Origin: Microbacterium sp. SCN 70-27
Lineage (GTDB): Bacteria > Actinomycetota > Actinomycetes > Actinomycetales > Microbacteriaceae
Direction: 5' to 3'
Assembly: GCA_001724425.1 (NCBI GenBank)
Contig: MEEK01000013.1
Location: forward strand, 1 to 64,000
DNA: 64,000 nucleotides
The position numbers and the translations under genes are program-made. How positions within the stretch are numbered: the stretch's first letter is position 1; each line of letters starts with the position of its first letter. Shown piece after piece: positions 8,357 to 17,633 of the stretch. Under the pieces are notes generated by a model that saw nothing but the letters and a program-made list of their open reading frames with translations, was not told the DNA's origin and searched no databases.

Positions 8357-9661
8357 CTACGGGCGGCCCATCCCGAGATACCTCCAGCCGGCGGCGCGCC
8401 AGGCCGCGGCATCCCAGCCGTTACGTCCGTCGACGACGACGCGCCCCGACGTGAGGGAGGAGGCGTGCTCGGGGGAGAGCTCGCGGCGATACTCGTCCCA
8501 CTCCGTGACGAGGACGATCGCGTCGGCATCGCGGATGGCCTCATCGCGGGATGCCTCGTACGTCAGCTGCGGGTGGACGCGCGCCGCGTTGGCGAGCGCC
8601 TCCGGGTCGGTCACCACGACACGGGCCCCGAGGCCGTGCAGCCGCACCGCGACATCCAGGGCGGGGGAGTCGCGGATGTCGTCGCTGTACGGCTTGAACG
8701 CAGCGCCCAGCACCGCCACCTTCTTCTCGAACACCTGACCGCCCAGCCCCTCGACGACCAGCTGCACGGCGCGATCGCGGCGGCGCAGGTTGATCTCGTC
8801 GACCTGGCGCAGGAACGCGACCGATTCTCCGCGCCCGAGCTCCTCCGCACGCGCGGAGAAGGCGCGGATGTCCTTCGGCAGGCAGCCGCCGCCGAACCCG
8901 ATCCCCGCACCGAGGAAGCGCCGGCCGATGCGCACGTCGTGGCCGATGGCATCCGCCAGCTGGGTGACGTCGGCCCCGGTGACCTCGGCGATCTCCGCCA
9001 TCGCGTTGATGAAGCTGATCTTGGTCGCGAGGAACGCGTTCGCGGCGACCTTCACGAGCTCCGCCGTGGCGAGGTCGGTGACGATGAACGGCGTCCCCTT
9101 CGCGACGGCCGGGGCATACACCTCGCGAAGGACATCCGCCGCCTCCTCGTGCCCGGGGGTGAGTCCGACGACGAGCCGGTCCGGATCGATCGTGTCCTTC
9201 ACCGCGAAGCCCTCGCGCAGGAACTCGGGATTCCAGACGAGCGTCGCCCCGGTCTCGGCGACGCGCGGGGCGAGCCCCGCCGCCGTGCCGACCGGGACGG
9301 TCGACTTGCCCGCCACGATGTCGCCCGGGCGCAGGTGCGGGAGCAGTGCGTCGATCGCCGCGTTGACGTAGGTGAGGTCGGCGGCGTAGCCGTCGCGCTG
9401 CTGCGGTGTGCCTACCCCGACGAAGTGGACCTTCGCGCCCGCCGCCGCGGACATGTCGGTCGTGAACGTCAGCCGTCCCGACGCGACGCCCTCCGTCAGG
9501 AACTCCGGCAGCCCCGGCTCGAAGAACGGCGCCTCGCCGCGCGAGAGCGCCGCGACCTTGTCCGCATCGACGTCGATGCCCACGACCTCGTGGCCGATGG
9601 ATGCCATCGCCGCGGCATGCACGGCCCCCAGATACCCGCACCCGATGACGGAAAGTCGCAC
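8357..9661 (-). CDS. UDP-glucose/UDP-GlcNAc 6-dehydrogenase family protein
   Basis: 434-residue NAD-dependent nucleotide-sugar dehydrogenase that oxidises C6 of a UDP-sugar to the uronic acid. The Rossmann motif GCGYLGAVHAA is at residues ~7-17. The FGGGCLPKDIRAF segment near 255 carries the catalytic cysteine, and KVAVLGAAFKPYSDDIRDSPAL starts the C-terminal domain. The GTG at 9661 gives the canonical N-terminus (RLSVIGCGYLG); GGGGG lies just upstream. The substrate could be UDP-Glc (Ugd/TuaD) or UDP-GlcNAc (WbpA), and the sequence alone does not decide. It could feed uronic acid to the polysaccharide island 7 kb away. Confidence 0.92.
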   Translation of the reverse strand: MRLSVIGCGYLGAVHAAAMASIGHEVVGIDVDADKVAALSRGEAPFFEPGLPEFLTEGVASGRLTFTTDMSAAAGAKVHFVGVGTPQQRDGYAADLTYVNAAIDALLPHLRPGDIVAGKSTVPVGTAAGLAPRVAETGATLVWNPEFLREGFAVKDTIDPDRLVVGLTPGHEEAADVLREVYAPAVAKGTPFIVTDLATAELVKVAANAFLATKISFINAMAEIAEVTGADVTQLADAIGHDVRIGRRFLGAGIGFGGGCLPKDIRAFSARAEELGRGESVAFLRQVDEINLRRRDRAVQLVVEGLGGQVFEKKVAVLGAAFKPYSDDIRDSPALDVAVRLHGLGARVVVTDPEALANAARVHPQLTYEASRDEAIRDADAIVLVTEWDEYRRELSPEHASSLTSGRVVVDGRNGWDAAAWRAAGWRYLGMGRP

Positions 9662-9933
9662 GTGAGCCCCCAAACGGTTCGTTCGCAGTCTCTTTCGTAG
9701 CATGCCGGAGCGTCGAGGGGGTGAAATCGCCTGCCCGCACATCTGCGCCACGACCCCGCCGTGTCGGTCTCTGTGATCTCCCCGTGGCGCGGGGTAGCAT
9801 GAACGCGTCGCTGCACCTCCCGTGTGCGACACCTGCGCGGGTCGACCCGAAACCCGCCTCGCGCAAACCGGCGCCGGTGCAGCTCAGCGTGCCGGCTCGA
9901 CGTCCGCTCCCTCCCCCCCTGATGCGGACGTCA

Positions 9934-9965
9934 GTGAGGGGCCGAAGGCGTCTTCGGCCCCTCAC
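9934..9965 (+). terminator. Terminator-like hairpin upstream of rplM
   Basis: A perfect 14-bp stem (9934-9947 with 9952-9965) closed by a GCGT tetraloop. No coding sequence precedes it on the plus strand. It either shields the rplM promoter from read-through or ends a small RNA. Confidence 0.6.
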
Positions 9966-9992
9966 TTCGGTCATCCCCGCGGCGGCGCGGGT

Positions 9993-10021
9993 TTGGCGCA
10001 GGCATCCCCATGCCGTAGGCT
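9993..10021 (+). promoter_or_regulatory. Promoter of rplM-rpsI
   Basis: TTGGCG (9993-9998) and TAGGCT (10016-10021) are separated by 17 bp, a good match to a housekeeping sigma-A promoter. The transcript would start near 10028 and carry about 125 nt of leader before rplM. Confidence 0.65.
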
Positions 10022-10153
10022 TGATCTTTGGTGTCCGGCTCGGCTGATCCGGCGCCACGAACGTGAGCCCTCCACTGGCGCCCTTCGCCTCGCGAAGCAC
10101 CCCGGAGCGGGATTCACGAACCTCTCCGTTCGAATCAAGAAAGCAGCACTACT

Positions 10154-10600
10154 GTGACGCGCACCTACACCCCCAAGGCCGGTGAAGTGACCCGTGAGTG
10201 GGTCGTCATCGACGCGACCGACGTCGTTCTCGGACGCCTCGCCTCGCACGCCGCCGCGATCCTCCGCGGCAAGAACAAGCCCACCTTCGCCAACCACATC
10301 GACACCGGTGACTTCGTGATCGTCGTCAACGCCGAGAAGGTGGCGCTCACGGGCCAGAAGCTCCAGAAGAAGATGGCCTACCGCCACTCCGGCTACCCGG
10401 GCGGCCTCACGGCGACCTCCTACGCCGAGCTCCTCGAGAAGAACCCGGTCCGCGCCGTCGAGAAGGCGATCCGCGGCATGCTCCCGAAGAACAGCCTCGG
10501 CCGCCAGCAGCTCTCGAAGCTCAAGGTCTACGTCGGTGCCGAGCACCCGCACGGTGCCCAGCAGCCGACCCCCTACACCTTCGACCAGGTCGCCCAGTAA
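10154..10600 (+). CDS. rplM: 50S ribosomal protein L13
   Basis: L13 is an early-assembling large-subunit ribosomal protein. The 148 residues are the normal length and include [16 protein letters not shown], the [17 protein letters not shown] core, YRHSGYPGG and the [14 protein letters not shown] loop. The GTG at 10154 gives the expected short N-terminus; the upstream GAAAG is a weak ribosome site. rpsI follows 26 bp later, the conserved rplM-rpsI pair. Confidence 0.97.
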   Translation: MTRTYTPKAGEVTREWVVIDATDVVLGRLASHAAAILRGKNKPTFANHIDTGDFVIVVNAEKVALTGQKLQKKMAYRHSGYPGGLTATSYAELLEKNPVRAVEKAIRGMLPKNSLGRQQLSKLKVYVGAEHPHGAQQPTPYTFDQVAQ

Positions 10601-10626
10601 GCGCCGCCGAGAACAAGGAAACGAAC

Positions 10627-11112
10627 ATGGCGAAGATCGCTGACTCCATCGAAGAGACCCCCGAGTCCTACACCACCGAGAGCACGCCCGTCGAGGCCGC
10701 TGCCACGCCGCGCCCCGTGCTCTCCGTCCCCGGTGCGGCCGTCGGCCGCCGCAAGCAGGCCATCGCCCGCGTGCGCCTCGTGCCCGGCTCCGGCACCATC
10801 ACGGTGAACGGCCGCACGATCGAGGACTACTTCCCGAACAAGCTGCACCAGCAGCTCATCAACGACCCGTTCACGGTCCTCGACCTCGCGGGCGCCTATG
10901 ACGTCATCGCGCGCATCTCCGGAGGCGGCCCCTCGGGCCAGGCCGGTGCGCTGCGCCTCGGCATCGCCCGTGCGCTCAACGAGATCGACGCCGAGAACAA
11001 CCGCCCGACCCTGAAGAAGGCCGGCTTCCTCTCGCGCGACGCGCGCGTGAAGGAGCGCAAGAAGGCCGGTCTCAAGAAGGCCCGCAAGGCTCCGCAGTAC
11101 TCGAAGCGCTAA
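10627..11112 (+). CDS. rpsI: 30S ribosomal protein S9
   Basis: S9 lies near the ribosomal P site, and its C-terminal tail contacts tRNA. The conserved core begins near residue 38 ([18 protein letters not shown]) and ends with the basic tail [11 protein letters not shown]. The first ~35 residues are a low-complexity Glu/Thr/Ala extension, which makes the protein 161 residues rather than ~130 as in E. coli. ATG 10627 has AAGGAAA before it. glmM begins 6 bp after the stop, so it is likely cotranscribed. Confidence 0.97.
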   Translation: MAKIADSIEETPESYTTESTPVEAAATPRPVLSVPGAAVGRRKQAIARVRLVPGSGTITVNGRTIEDYFPNKLHQQLINDPFTVLDLAGAYDVIARISGGGPSGQAGALRLGIARALNEIDAENNRPTLKKAGFLSRDARVKERKKAGLKKARKAPQYSKR

Positions 11113-11118
11113 AGCTTC

Positions 11119-12462
11119 ATGGCGCTGTTCGGAACGGACGGTGTGCGGGGCCTCGCGAACGGCCCCCTCACCGCTGATCTGGCGCTCACCCTGGCCCAGG
11201 CGACTGCCGTCGTCCTGGGCCAGGGGCGTATCGCCGAAGCGCGCAGGGCGGCCGGCAAGCGGCTCACCGCGGTCATCGGACGCGACCCCCGCATCTCGGG
11301 GCATTTCCTGTCCGCCGCGGTCGAGGCGGGGCTGGCCTCGTCCGGCGTCGATGTGCTCGATGCGGGCACGCTCCCGACGCCGGCCACGGCCTTCCTCATC
11401 GGCGACATCGACGCCGACTTCGGCGTCATGATCTCGGCGTCGCACAACCCGGCACCGGACAACGGCATCAAGATCTTCGCGCGCGGTGGAGTGAAGCTCC
11501 CCGACGTCGTCGAGCAGCGCATCGAAGAGGCCATGTCGGGCCCCAAGCTCCAGCCCACGGGTGGGGCCGTGGGCCGCGTCATCCGGTTCGCGGATGCCGA
11601 GGATCGCTACGTCATCCATCTGCTCGCCTCCCTGCCGCACCGCCTCGACGGCCTCCACGTCGTCGTCGACTGCGCGCACGGCGCGGCATCCGGCGTCTCG
11701 CCCGAGACGTTCCGGAACGCCGGGGCGAAGGTCACGGTCATCGGGGCCGACCCCGACGGCATCAACATCAACGAGGGCGTCGGCTCGACGCACCTGCGGG
11801 GTCTCGCGGCGGAAGTCGTGCGCGTGGGCGCCGACATCGGCATCGCGCACGATGGCGACGCCGACCGGTGTCTTGCGGTCGACGCCGACGGAAACGTGAT
11901 CGACGGCGACCAGATCATGGCGATCCTCGCCGTCTCTATGAAGCAGCGCGGAGTGCTCCGCGAAGACACGCTCGTCGCGACCGTCATGAGCAACCTCGGT
12001 CTGCACCGTGCGATGGCAGAGCACGGCATCCGTGTCGAGACGACCGCCGTCGGCGACCGATACGTCCTCGAGCGCATGAACGAAGGCGGGTTCTCGCTCG
12101 GCGGTGAGCAGAGCGGCCACGTCATCATGAGCAGGTTCGCCACGACCGGCGACGGCGTGCTCACGGGGCTCCACCTGTGCGCCGAGATGGCGCGCACCGG
12201 CAAATCGCTTGCCGAGCTGGCATCCGTCATGACGGTCTTCCCGCAGGTGCTCGTCAACGTCCGCGGCGTCGAGCGCTCGCGCGCGGAGGACGCCGACGTG
12301 CAGGACGCCGTGGCGCAGGCGAGCGCGGCGCTCGGTCTCGGCGGACGGGTGCTGCTGCGCCCGTCCGGCACGGAACCGATGATCCGCGTGATGGTCGAGG
12401 CGACGACGCAGGACGAGGCCGAGCGCATCGCCGGGGAACTCGCCGAGGTCGTCCGGGGTTGA
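11119..12462 (+). CDS. glmM: Phosphoglucosamine mutase
   Basis: Interconverts glucosamine-6-P and glucosamine-1-P on the way to UDP-GlcNAc for peptidoglycan and surface polysaccharide. The 447-residue protein has all family signatures in order: phosphoserine loop [13 protein letters not shown] near residue 105, metal site DGDADR near 247, sugar-binding GGEQSGH near 330 and phosphate-binding [12 protein letters not shown] near 414. It partners with GlmS at 55 kb. Its position directly after rpsI is conserved in actinobacteria and suggests co-transcription with the ribosomal genes. Confidence 0.97.
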   Translation: MALFGTDGVRGLANGPLTADLALTLAQATAVVLGQGRIAEARRAAGKRLTAVIGRDPRISGHFLSAAVEAGLASSGVDVLDAGTLPTPATAFLIGDIDADFGVMISASHNPAPDNGIKIFARGGVKLPDVVEQRIEEAMSGPKLQPTGGAVGRVIRFADAEDRYVIHLLASLPHRLDGLHVVVDCAHGAASGVSPETFRNAGAKVTVIGADPDGININEGVGSTHLRGLAAEVVRVGADIGIAHDGDADRCLAVDADGNVIDGDQIMAILAVSMKQRGVLREDTLVATVMSNLGLHRAMAEHGIRVETTAVGDRYVLERMNEGGFSLGGEQSGHVIMSRFATTGDGVLTGLHLCAEMARTGKSLAELASVMTVFPQVLVNVRGVERSRAEDADVQDAVAQASAALGLGGRVLLRPSGTEPMIRVMVEATTQDEAERIAGELAEVVRG

Positions 12463-12494
12463 CTCCGCTCCCGCCCGACGCCGTGGTGCTCCGC

Positions 12495-12500
12495 TAGCCT
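12495..12500 (+). promoter_or_regulatory. -10 box TAGCCT before the LuxR-type gene
   Basis: TAGCCT lies 18 nt upstream of ATG 12519. The space between holds GGGGGTAGGGAG, which may act as the ribosome site. Confidence 0.4.
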
Positions 12501-12518
12501 GAAGGCGGGGGTAGGGAG

Positions 12519-14012
12519 ATGCTCGGGGAGATAGAGGTCGTCTCGCTCGTGCGCGAGGCGATCACGCGGGGTGCGCACGAACGGGTCGCCGAGCTGGTCG
12601 ACGCGTACCCGCTCGAGGTCTGGTTCGGCATGCGTCCGGACGAGTTCCAGCTTGTGGTGGCCGAGGCGTCGCGTTCTCGCGCGGGGCGTACGGGGGCGGT
12701 GGCGCTGTTCGCTCCGGTCTTCGTGGCATCCGGGATCGTGGCGGAGCCGCTGTCGCCGGAGGACTCGACGGGCCTCGAGCGAGATCTGCACGTCCTGGCT
12801 CAGGCGATCGCCACGCGGATGCACGGACACGCGCCGGAGGCGTGGGCGCGCGTTCGCGGCATCGGACTCGTCACCGATCCGGTCCCTCGCGGCGTCGATC
12901 CGACGCGCGGTCTGCGCGCATTCGCGCTCTTCCAAGCAGGCTTCACCGCGTCGCTCGCCGGAGACCTCGGTGAGGCGATGGATCTCTACGCGAAAGCGGA
13001 ACTGTGCCCCGTGCCGAAGTCACTGGACTTTCTGGGCCGACACGCCCTTGTACGCCACGCGCTCATCCACGCGCTCTGCGGAGATCGCAGTGTCGCGGAG
13101 AGGCTCGAGCGCGGGCTGCGCGCGGACGGACGCACCGACAGCTGGGTCGAGCAGGAGATCGACGCGGAGACCGTTCTGCTGCGCTCGTTGCTGCGGCCCG
13201 CGGACGAAGCCGAACAGGCATTCGACGCGATCGCCGCCGTCGACGCGACGGCGGTCGGCGAGATGTGGCCGTTCTACCTGCTGGGTGTCTTCCGGCTGGC
13301 CTTCATCGCGGGCGACCACCGTCGCATGCTGGGGGTGATCGACTGGTTCGATCGCGCGAACCTTGTCGGAAGCGGCGGTCCGGGCCTTCCCGGGAGCGTC
13401 CTGCGTTCTGCTCGGGCCGTCGAAGCTCTCCTCGACGGGGATGCGCGGCGGGCTCGGCGGGCGTTGCGAGGGGCGGACAAGGACCTGTGGGACACGGGCC
13501 TGCTCGTCGCCGCGCTGAGCCTTGTCAGCGGCCGCACCGCGCGCGCCGTCCGACAGCTCGAGGAGCTGGCCTCCGGAACCGCACGACTGCGTCAGGCGGA
13601 GAACCTGCGGGTGATCTGTCTCGCCATGGCGGCGCGCGCCGACGGTGACGAGGAGCTCGCCCTCGCACGGCTTCGTGGCCTGGCCCCGCATCTCGATCCC
13701 TACGCGACCGCGGCTCTGGCCCTGCTCGCGCCCGAGCTGACCGAGGCGGCGTCGACGCGTCTGGAAGGCTGGCCTCGGCCCGCCGCGACGGACAGCGGGC
13801 TGAAGGGGCTGCGGGTGCGACCCACGCTGACCGATCGCGAGTTCGACATGCTGAAGGCACTCGCGCGGGGGATGACGCGTGAGCAGACGGCGGAGGCCCT
13901 GTTCGTCACCGTCAACACCGTGAAGACGCATCAGCGCTCGCTCTACCGCAAGCTGAATGCGAACGACCGGGCGACAGCGCTCGTCGAAGCGCAGCGGCTC
14001 GGCCTTTTATGA
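12519..14012 (+). CDS. LuxR-family transcriptional regulator
   Basis: 497-residue regulator. Only the C-terminal ~65 residues are diagnostic: LTDREFDMLKALARGMTREQTAEALFVTVNTVKTHQRSLYRKL, a LuxR/FixJ helix-turn-helix with the VNTVKTH recognition helix. The first ~420 residues are alpha-helical, TPR-like and rich in Ala, Arg and Leu. No P-loop ATPase of the MalT type and no receiver domain are visible, so the signal is unknown. It is followed by a short hairpin at 14058-14078. It might control the nearby polysaccharide genes, but no direct evidence exists in the sequence. Confidence 0.85.
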   Translation: MLGEIEVVSLVREAITRGAHERVAELVDAYPLEVWFGMRPDEFQLVVAEASRSRAGRTGAVALFAPVFVASGIVAEPLSPEDSTGLERDLHVLAQAIATRMHGHAPEAWARVRGIGLVTDPVPRGVDPTRGLRAFALFQAGFTASLAGDLGEAMDLYAKAELCPVPKSLDFLGRHALVRHALIHALCGDRSVAERLERGLRADGRTDSWVEQEIDAETVLLRSLLRPADEAEQAFDAIAAVDATAVGEMWPFYLLGVFRLAFIAGDHRRMLGVIDWFDRANLVGSGGPGLPGSVLRSARAVEALLDGDARRARRALRGADKDLWDTGLLVAALSLVSGRTARAVRQLEELASGTARLRQAENLRVICLAMAARADGDEELALARLRGLAPHLDPYATAALALLAPELTEAASTRLEGWPRPAATDSGLKGLRVRPTLTDREFDMLKALARGMTREQTAEALFVTVNTVKTHQRSLYRKLNANDRATALVEAQRLGLL

Positions 14013-14386
14013 GACGGTGTTCATTTTCCGGGTGAATCAGGGGGTGAGTTCCTCGTGCCTTCCGGGCAACCCGGAAGGGGCCCTCGAGTGAGACTGTAGA
14101 TTCGACTCATCAGCAGCCGAGCGCGGCCTCCCGCGCGGGCTGCGGTCACGCAAGAAGCGCACGCCGCGGTCGGGCCCCCGACGCGTCGAGACGCATCGGT
14201 CGGCCTCTGCCAGGGGCAGGCAAGCGTGTCCGCCGCCCGCGATCATGAGGGATTGGGGCCCTCGCCGTGGGAAGCCGCTGAGCGCGAGCCGTTTGTCGGG
14301 GGCATATGCGGCACGCTACTGGGGGATACGGATGCCGGGGTGGGCGGGGCGCCGCCGCCCACCCCGGCATCGCGCACGATTCCGTG
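14013..14386. other. Intergenic region between convergent luxR-type and ppx-type genes
   Basis: 374 bp without a credible gene. A 9-bp stem with a CAA loop (14058-14078) follows the LuxR-type gene and may be its terminator, although no uridine tract follows. A 17-bp stem at 14331-14371 (listed separately) serves the opposite gene. TACTGGGGGATA occurs at 14317-14328 on the plus strand, with no gene after it. Confidence 0.5.
14331..14371 (-). terminator. Terminator of the Ppx/GppA-family gene
   Basis: A perfect 17-bp GC-rich stem (14331-14347 with 14355-14371, 7-nt loop) lies 16 nt beyond the stop of the minus-strand gene. It is among the strongest hairpins in the window. Confidence 0.7.
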
Positions 14387-15328
14387 TCAGGTCGGCTCCG
14401 ACCAGCTGAGCGATTCGATGTACCGCAGCAGCACGCCTTCACGCAGCGCCCACGGGCTCACCTCGAGTTCGTCGACGCGGAGCATCGTCATCGCGGTGTG
14501 CAGCACGACTCCGGCTGCGACGATCTGGAACGTGCGATCGGGCGTGATCCCGGGAAGCTCCTGGCGTGCGGCCGCGGGGATCCGCGCGAGGCGCGGGATC
14601 CACCAGCCGAGCGACCCGCGCGGGAGCAGCATGCGTTCGCTGTCCGACCAGCCGGGGGCGGGATAGCCGGCGAGCTTCGCGAGCGAGCGGATAGCCTTCG
14701 ACGATCCGACGACGTGATTCGGTCGGGGCTGACCCATCATCATCTCCGCGACCGGTTCGAGCGTGGCGCGGGCGTGCTCACGCAGACGCTCCACGGCCTC
14801 TTCGCCCGGTGGATCGGTCGGCAGGAACTCCATCGTCGTCCGACCCGCCCCGAGCGGCACGGATGCCGCGACGTCGGGGAGCTCGTCCGCTCCCGCGGCG
14901 AGTTCGAGCGAGCCGCCGCCGATGTCGAACAGCAGGATCTGCCCCGCCGCCCACCCGAACCAGCGGCGGACCGCGAGGAAGGTGAAACGGGCCTCCGATT
15001 CGCCGCCGAGCACCTGCAGGTCCTGACCCAGCGCCGCCTCGATGCGTGCGATCACCTCGGGGCCGTTCGTCGCCTCGCGCACGGCACTCGTTGCCGTCGC
15101 GAGGAGTTCGACGACGTTCTCTGCCCTCGCCGTCTCGCGCGCCTGCGCGACGGCATCCACGAGCGCTCGAACGCCGACCTCGCTGATCGAGCCGTCGGGC
15201 TCGAGGTACCGCATGAGACGCAGGATCGTTCGCTGACTGGTCGCCGCCTGCGGCCTGCCGCCGGGGTGGACATCGGCGACGAGCAGGTGGACGGTGTTCG
15301 ATCCGATGTCGAGGACTCCCAAGCGCAA
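14387..15328 (-). CDS. Ppx/GppA phosphatase family protein
   Basis: Sugar-kinase/Hsp70-fold phosphatase acting on inorganic polyphosphate or pppGpp. The phosphate-1 motif VLDIGSNTVHLLVAD is at the N-terminus, and ILLFDIGGGSLELA near residue 134 is the second glycine-rich motif. Length from the proposed TTG start at 15328 is 313 residues, the short single-module form usual in actinobacteria (Ppx1/2-like). TTG is preferred because the conserved strand starts there. The frame continues upstream without family similarity. It is divergent from coaA with only 34 bp between starts, so the two promoters must overlap. Confidence 0.85.
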   Translation of the reverse strand: MRLGVLDIGSNTVHLLVADVHPGGRPQAATSQRTILRLMRYLEPDGSISEVGVRALVDAVAQARETARAENVVELLATATSAVREATNGPEVIARIEAALGQDLQVLGGESEARFTFLAVRRWFGWAAGQILLFDIGGGSLELAAGADELPDVAASVPLGAGRTTMEFLPTDPPGEEAVERLREHARATLEPVAEMMMGQPRPNHVVGSSKAIRSLAKLAGYPAPGWSDSERMLLPRGSLGWWIPRLARIPAAARQELPGITPDRTFQIVAAGVVLHTAMTMLRVDELEVSPWALREGVLLRYIESLSWSEPT

Positions 15329-15349
15329 GGGAATCAGGCTAGCGGCGGA

Positions 15350-15355
15350 TAGAGT
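15350..15355 (+). promoter_or_regulatory. -10 box TAGAGT of leaderless coaA
   Basis: TAGAGT ends 7 nt before ATG 15363, which predicts a leaderless coaA mRNA. It lies in the 34-bp gap shared with the divergent ppx-type gene. Confidence 0.5.
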
Positions 15356-15362
15356 GGGCGCG

Positions 15363-16322
15363 ATGTCCACCGAGGAGCACACGAACGAGCCGGCCACCGA
15401 CGTCGCCTCGCTGTACCGCGAGGTCGACCGCGCCGAGTGGGCCGCCCTCGCCTCGGGCATCCGGAATCCGCTGAGCGAGACCGAGGTCGTCCAGCTTCGC
15501 GGAATCGGGGACCGGCTCGACCTCACCGAGGTGCGCGAGGTCTACCTGCCCCTCAGCCGGCTGCTGTCGACGTACGCGGAGAACACGAAGCGTCTCGGGG
15601 CGGAGACGGCCGCCTTCCTGCGTGAGCCCGACACGACGACCCCGTTCGTCGTGGGCGTGGCCGGCTCTGTCGCGGTCGGGAAATCCACGATCGCACGCCT
15701 GCTGCGCGAGCTCATGAGCCGTTGGCCCGGTACGCCGCGCGTCGAGCTCGTCACGACCGACGGGTTCCTCTACCCGAACGCCGAGCTCGAGCGCCGCGGC
15801 ATCATGAGCCGCAAGGGGTTTCCCGAGTCCTATGACCGTCGCGCGCTCGTGCGTTTCCTCACCGACGTGAAGTCCGGGGCCGCCGAGGCGCGCGCCCCGT
15901 TCTACTCGCACGTGCGCTACGACATCGTGCCCGACGCGTACGTCACGGTGCGCCGCCCCGACGTCGTGATCGTCGAGGGTCTCAACGTGCTGTCGCCGCC
16001 TCCGACGCCCAACGACGTCGCCGTGAGCGATCTGTTCGACTTCTCGATCTACGTGGATGCCGGTGCCGACGACATCGCCGGGTGGTACGTCGACCGGTTC
16101 CTGGCGCTCCGCGAAGGCGCGTTCTCGAACCCGAGCTCGTTCTTCAACGTGTTCGCCGAGCTCTCCGACGCGGAGGCGGTCGAGACCGCGCTCGGCTACT
16201 GGAACGACATCAACCTGCCGAACCTCCGCGAGAACGTCGAACCCACCAAGCACCGCGCGACGCTCGTGCTGGGAAAGGCCGCCGACCACACCGTGAAGTC
16301 CGTCCTCCTGCGGAAGCTCTGA
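15363..16322 (+). CDS. coaA: Type I pantothenate kinase
   Basis: Phosphorylates pantothenate, the first committed step of coenzyme A synthesis. 319 residues from ATG 15363 match the ~316 of E. coli CoaA. An alternative ATG at 15294 would add 23 residues lacking family similarity. Visible motifs are the P-loop GVAGSVAVGKSTIARLL near residue 98, ELVTTDGFLYPN near 133, SYDRRALVRFL, and VIVEGLNVLSPP near 200. In related genomes coaA commonly sits beside glmS; here about 39 kb of polysaccharide genes follow. Confidence 0.96.
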   Translation: MSTEEHTNEPATDVASLYREVDRAEWAALASGIRNPLSETEVVQLRGIGDRLDLTEVREVYLPLSRLLSTYAENTKRLGAETAAFLREPDTTTPFVVGVAGSVAVGKSTIARLLRELMSRWPGTPRVELVTTDGFLYPNAELERRGIMSRKGFPESYDRRALVRFLTDVKSGAAEARAPFYSHVRYDIVPDAYVTVRRPDVVIVEGLNVLSPPPTPNDVAVSDLFDFSIYVDAGADDIAGWYVDRFLALREGAFSNPSSFFNVFAELSDAEAVETALGYWNDINLPNLRENVEPTKHRATLVLGKAADHTVKSVLLRKL

Positions 16323-16339
16323 CGCCCCTCGGCCTTCGA

Positions 16340-16388
16340 TCGCCGGTTCGTGCGGGTATGTGGCATCCATTCCCGCGTGTACTGGCAA
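16340..16388. repeat. Short intergenic inverted-repeat element, copy C
   Basis: Imperfect palindrome with 20-nt arms (16340-16359 and 16369-16388, about 14 of 20 pairing) between the convergent coaA and lhgO genes. It shares GTTCGTGCGGGTATGTG (16346-16362) with copy A at 1702-1718 and ends in the same TGGCAA. It may double as a bidirectional terminator. Confidence 0.5.
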
Positions 16389-16418
16389 ATGAACGGCGCA
16401 CATCATGCGCGGGAGGCG

Positions 16419-17633
16419 TCAGCGCCGCTCGTCGAGGGCGTCGACGAGATGCTCGGCGATCGCGAGTGAGGATGTCGCGCCGGGGGACGGGGCGTTGCGC
16501 ACCAGGGTGGCGGAGCTCGTCTCGTCGATCGCGAAGTCGTCGAGCAGGCGCCCGGAGGCATCCATCGCCTGCGCGCGGATGCCACGGACGAGGCGCGTCG
16601 CGCGGGCGCCCTCGAGGGCAGGGACGTAGCGCTGCGCCTCCTGCAGGAAGAAGCGCTGCGAGAGCACCGACCGGGCTTCGCGCACCGCGCTGCCCGCGTT
16701 CGCGGCGGAGAAGCGCCAGAACGCGCCGTCGGTCAGCGTCGCCGCAAGATCCCGGGGTGAGAGCCCCAATCCCCGGTATCCCTCGCGTGACAGCGACAGG
16801 AAGGCGTTGGGCCCCACGGTCATCTCGCCGTCGTGGCGCTTCGTGAGGTGCACGCCGAGGAAGGGGTACCTCGGATCGGGCACGGGGTACACGAGTCCCT
16901 GCAGGATGTCGCGGTACGCGGATTCGAGCAGGAAGTACTGTCCGAAGAACGGCACGATGCTGGGATGCCGGTCGCCGCCGGAGCGGCGCGCGACGCGGTC
17001 CGACTGGAGCCCCGCGCACACGAAGACGTGATCGGCGCTCATCGGACCGGCATCCGTGTGGACCGTCGCCCGCCCGGAGCCCCGCTCGACACCCGTCACC
17101 TCGCGGCCGAACTCGACGCGTCCGCCCGCCGCCGTGATGTCCTCGACGAGCGCGCGCGTCACGGCGGCGTAGTCGGTGATCGCCGTCGTGGGGGACACGA
17201 GCGCCGCCTGCCCGACGGCTTGCGGCTCGATGTCGCGGATGCCGGCCGCATCCGTCAGACGGACGCCCGGCGCCCCGTTGGCCTGCGCACGCTCGTGGAT
17301 GTGTTGCAGACGCGCCTCCTCCGCATCGTCGAGAGCGACGACGAGCTTGCCGCACTCGACATAGGGGAGCGACTTCTCGTCGCAGAAGTCCTTCAGCAGC
17401 GACACGCCGCGGCGGCACAGCCGGGCCTTGAGGCCGCCGGGCTCGTAGTAGAGGCCGGCGTGGACGACGCCCGAGTTGTGTCCCGTCTGGTGCGCGGCCG
17501 CGCGGTCCTCCTTCTCGAGGAGCGTGACACTGCTCGACGGGAACCGTCGGGTCAGCTCTCGGCCGACGGCGGCGCCGAGGATCCCGGCACCCACCACGAC
17601 GAACGACTGCGTCGACGTGCCGCCGGCGCTCAT
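16419..17633 (-). CDS. lhgO: L-2-hydroxyglutarate oxidase
   Basis: FAD-dependent enzyme of the DAO/LhgO family that oxidises L-2-hydroxyglutarate to 2-oxoglutarate and passes electrons to the membrane. The 404 residues start FVVVGAGILGAAVGREL (FAD-binding Rossmann motif). They contain HQTGHNSGVVHAGLYYEPGGLKARLC near 45, highly typical of LhgO, and end in a conserved VRGIRAQAMDASGRLLDDF segment. The ATG at 17633 overlaps the stop of the WlbB-like gene by 4 bp, so the two are translationally coupled. That link suggests a role in the sugar pathway (see findings). General metabolite repair is the alternative. Confidence 0.9.
   Translation of the reverse strand: MSAGGTSTQSFVVVGAGILGAAVGRELTRRFPSSSVTLLEKEDRAAAHQTGHNSGVVHAGLYYEPGGLKARLCRRGVSLLKDFCDEKSLPYVECGKLVVALDDAEEARLQHIHERAQANGAPGVRLTDAAGIRDIEPQAVGQAALVSPTTAITDYAAVTRALVEDITAAGGRVEFGREVTGVERGSGRATVHTDAGPMSADHVFVCAGLQSDRVARRSGGDRHPSIVPFFGQYFLLESAYRDILQGLVYPVPDPRYPFLGVHLTKRHDGEMTVGPNAFLSLSREGYRGLGLSPRDLAATLTDGAFWRFSAANAGSAVREARSVLSQRFFLQEAQRYVPALEGARATRLVRGIRAQAMDASGRLLDDFAIDETSSATLVRNAPSPGATSSLAIAEHLVDALDERR

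Larger units (their letters stand above)
9662..10153. other. Intergenic region between the dehydrogenase gene and rplM
   Basis: 492-bp divergent spacer without a credible gene. It holds a TAGCAT box at 9795-9800, a long hairpin at 9934-9965 (listed separately), the rplM promoter at 9993-10021 and a roughly 130-nt rplM leader. A possible plus-strand transcript from about 9807 to 9965 would be an orphan noncoding RNA. Confidence 0.5.

Noticed and set aside
9721..10047. Plus-strand open frame upstream of rplM
   Set aside because: No ribosome site, contains the hairpin and promoter, and its Pro/Arg-rich product resembles no protein.
10573..12174. 533-codon minus-strand open frame over rpsI and glmM
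   Set aside because: Shadow of two well-supported plus-strand genes; no ribosome site and Arg/Asp/Val-biased sequence typical of antisense GC-rich frames.
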